Below, one piece after another: positions 61,992-64,000 of a stretch of DNA of 64,000 nt. The stretch is taken from positions 1-64,000 of the forward strand of contig JAPOPW010000064.1 of the NCBI GenBank assembly GCA_026712715.1, read 5' to 3'. The translations under genes and the position numbers were made by a program. Positions within the stretch are counted from its first letter, which is position 1. The number at the start of each line of letters is the position of its first letter. Under the pieces are notes generated by a model. That model was given only the letters and a program-made list of their open reading frames with translations. It made no database searches and had not been told where the DNA came from. Origin of the DNA: Immundisolibacterales bacterium (GTDB taxonomy: Bacteria > Pseudomonadota > Gammaproteobacteria > HK1).

Positions 61992-62429
61992 TCAATCGAT
62001 CTCGGCCGTCAGTTGCTGCGTTCCGGCATTGGCCGGGGCGTAAATCTCCAACCCCTGATAGTCATCGGAGACCCAGGTCTCGTTATGGAGGATTTTGCTC
62101 GGCAGAAGGTAGGTGTCGCCCGCGTTGAAGGTCAATTCCTCGTCCACCCCTTCAATCACCAAGGTGATCGACCCCGAAATGACATAGATGAACTGAAAGT
62201 CATAGTCATGCCGGTGCATGCCGGTCGTGCCCTGCTTGGTATGTCGGTCCGTGTTGACCTTGACGACATGCGCGTGGAACTGGCCGCCGGTCGCTTCCAC
62301 GACGCCGAGATCGGTATAGAGCGCAGTCCTGCGCAGGCCCGGCCCGAATTCGCGGTCCTTGGCGTAGTTGAAGGCGAGGTCCTGTTTCTTCCAACCGTCC
62401 AGACGTTCGTCGCTCATTTCATGGCTCAT
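61992..62429 (-). CDS. Cupin domain-containing protein
   Basis: GMHRHDYDFQFIYVISGSITLVIEG, GDTYLLPSKILHNE; ATG at 62429 (MSHEMSDERL). Confidence 0.85.
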   Translation of the reverse strand: MSHEMSDERLDGWKKQDLAFNYAKDREFGPGLRRTALYTDLGVVEATGGQFHAHVVKVNTDRHTKQGTTGMHRHDYDFQFIYVISGSITLVIEGVDEELTFNAGDTYLLPSKILHNETWVSDDYQGLEIYAPANAGTQQLTAEID

Positions 62430-62430
62430 T

Positions 62431-62462
62431 TGTTCAAGTGGAGGTCTGTTCAAGTGGAGGTC
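62431..62462. repeat. 16-bp perfect tandem duplication
   Basis: TGTTCAAGTGGAGGTC x2 (62431-62446, 62447-62462), directly upstream of the cupin ATG. Confidence 0.9.
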
Positions 62463-62561
62463 ATGCCCGGTTCAAGCCGGGTCATCGGGCCTGTCCCGGG
62501 CGATTGCGAGGAAGTACGGGAGAGTGCGGAATGCTCGTCGGGCGGCTTGGCGAAACCCTCT

Positions 62562-63365
62562 TCAGGGGGCGGCGAGGCTGACGGTGATCTTGCCGAGATC
62601 CTCGAACTCGGCGACGGCCGTGCTGCCTGCAGGAAGCGGAAGCGGCACGTTGACGCTGCCGGGGGTGATGATGTGACCGGCCTTCAGCCCGATGCCGCGC
62701 CGGGACAGCTCGTTCGCTGCCCAGAGCAGCACATCGAACGGCTCCGTCCGGTTCTGCTTCGGGACCAGCGGCAGGCTCTCCCCGCCGTCGATGCGCAGTT
62801 CGAGGGCGATGTCGAGCAACGAACGGTGTTGCCAATCCTCGACCACGGGTCCGTTGACGAGGCCGAGGTTTGCTGCGTTGTCGGCGATCATTACCCATCT
62901 TTCGGCATCGTTGTCCGGATAGGGCTCGCCGGCGGCGAGCGCCGCCACCGCCTGCTCGACCGCGTTTGCACGACGAGACCCGACGAGCTCGATGTTGAAG
63001 GCGAGGTTGGCGGCGGCGGCCACTTCTTCGCGCTCGTAAGGCTGCTCGCGTGGCGGGAGATCCCTTTTCAGCTTGAAGCCGATCTCGCATTCCATGATGT
63101 TGCGTGCGTAACGGGGGAACGGAAGGGTGGCCCCATTGTCGAAGCTGGTCGACGCGAACATGCGGCCAAGGGGTCCGCCTGGTTTGCCACCGATCTTCCA
63201 GCCGACGATGTCTTCGCCGATCTGCGCGGCCATTGCATCCTGCATTGCCGTGGCTTCGGCCTCGTCGCGCGGCGCAAGATCGCTCGGAAACGCATCGATG
63301 GTCGTGCCATCGAGCCACGTTTGCGCGAGCAGCGACGCCCCCGTGGCAATCCTGTCGTCGGCCAT
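62562..63365 (-). CDS. 2-keto-4-pentenoate hydratase / fumarylacetoacetase-family hydratase
   Basis: 268 aa; GWKIGGKPGG, ECEIGFKLKRDLP, GIGLKAGHIITPGSVNVPLPLPAGSTAVAEFEDLGKITVSL. Confidence 0.88.
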   Translation of the reverse strand: MADDRIATGASLLAQTWLDGTTIDAFPSDLAPRDEAEATAMQDAMAAQIGEDIVGWKIGGKPGGPLGRMFASTSFDNGATLPFPRYARNIMECEIGFKLKRDLPPREQPYEREEVAAAANLAFNIELVGSRRANAVEQAVAALAAGEPYPDNDAERWVMIADNAANLGLVNGPVVEDWQHRSLLDIALELRIDGGESLPLVPKQNRTEPFDVLLWAANELSRRGIGLKAGHIITPGSVNVPLPLPAGSTAVAEFEDLGKITVSLAAP

Positions 63366-63659
63366 GGTCTTGCTCTCCCCCTTCCGCGTGCCCTCAAGGT
63401 GGAGAGTACCACTGGGGGCGGGTCGGCCGTGACCAAATACGGTGCTCATGCGGCCGGCCTGGATCCGCCGGGTTCAGGAACTGGTCCGGAACTGGCAAGA
63501 GAGCGTCACCGAGGTGGTCAACTCGAACCTTGAGCCGATGCGGCCCGAACGTCTCTGCCGGGAACTGGCCGACGCGAACCTGTCTGTCCGCACGCCAGAG
63601 CTTGCGCGCGGCATGGAAGAATGATAACAATTTGCTATCCGATGCTTGGAGACGAACCG

Positions 63660-63920
63660 ATGGTGACAATCAATGTGCGGCGGCTCGACGAGGACGTGGT
63701 GGACCGCCTCAAGCGGCGCGCCTCGTCGAACAACCGCTCTCTCGAAGGTGAGGCGCGCCATATTCTGCAATCCGCGGCCGACGACGACATGGCGGCGAAG
63801 CGGGCCGCGTTCCTGGAGGCGTCGGACTGGCTGCGGCAAAAGACCAGGGGTCGCAAGCAAACCCCGGCGGAAGTGCTGATCCGTGAGGACCGCGACCACG
63901 GTCATCGCGACAACTTCTGA
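63660..63920 (+). CDS. FitA-like ribbon-helix-helix antitoxin
   Basis: MVTINVRRLDEDVVDRLKRRASSNNRSLEGEARHILQSAA; overlaps the downstream PIN gene by TGATG. Confidence 0.88.
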   Translation: MVTINVRRLDEDVVDRLKRRASSNNRSLEGEARHILQSAADDDMAAKRAAFLEASDWLRQKTRGRKQTPAEVLIREDRDHGHRDNF

Positions 63921-64000
63921 TGCGCTTCGTCGTCGATGCGAGCGTGGCGGTCAAGTGGCTGGTCGAGGAGTCCGATTCGGATGCCGCGCGGGAACTGGCC
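63920..64000 (+). CDS. PIN-domain VapC-family toxin, truncated by window end
   Basis: MRFVVDASVAVKWLVEESDSDAARELA: N-terminal PIN motif VVDASVAVKWLVEE. Confidence 0.88.
   Translation, partial: MRFVVDASVAVKWLVEESDSDAARELA

Noticed and set aside
63442-63624. 60-aa plus ORF MLMRPAWIRRVQELVRNWQESV...
   Set aside because: No recognisable domain, overlaps the antitoxin leader; could be a remnant but unsupported.

Overview
GC-rich chromosomal window of a Gram-negative bacterium (LpxH, outer-membrane barrel and Tat/lipoprotein signals are present). The left edge holds the trailer end of a type I-E-like CRISPR array: 7 repeats and 6 complete 32-nt spacers, with no cas genes in the window. The rest is dense coding sequence. 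Main blocks: hrpA; two divergent acyl-CoA ligases; lpxH; a peptidyl-prolyl isomerase split by one in-frame TAG; a STAS + GPP34/GOLPH3-like pair; cysS followed by tRNA-Pro/Arg/His; an M48 protease and an amidase; a Tat/lipobox vanadium-haloperoxidase-like protein followed by an outer-membrane barrel; psd; a molybdenum-hydroxylase cluster (coxG-S-L-M-moxR-VWA); a compact operon of two ferritin-like proteins + speD + speE; a TRAP transporter / TauD / threonine aldolase cluster; an arsS-type radical SAM + two arsenosugar-type glycosyltransferase genes; mrcB; a polar amino-acid ABC transporter; hyuA/hyuB; a TPP enzyme; and a decayed right end with an SDR remnant, repeats and a FitA/VapC-type toxin-antitoxin pair cut by the window edge. 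Best candidates for something undescribed are the ferritin-like pair + speD/speE operon, the haloperoxidase-barrel pair and the STAS-GPP34 pair. Other unusual points are the amber-interrupted PPIase and apparent CTG starts at CTGA overlaps. All product calls come from reading motifs by eye; no searches were run.
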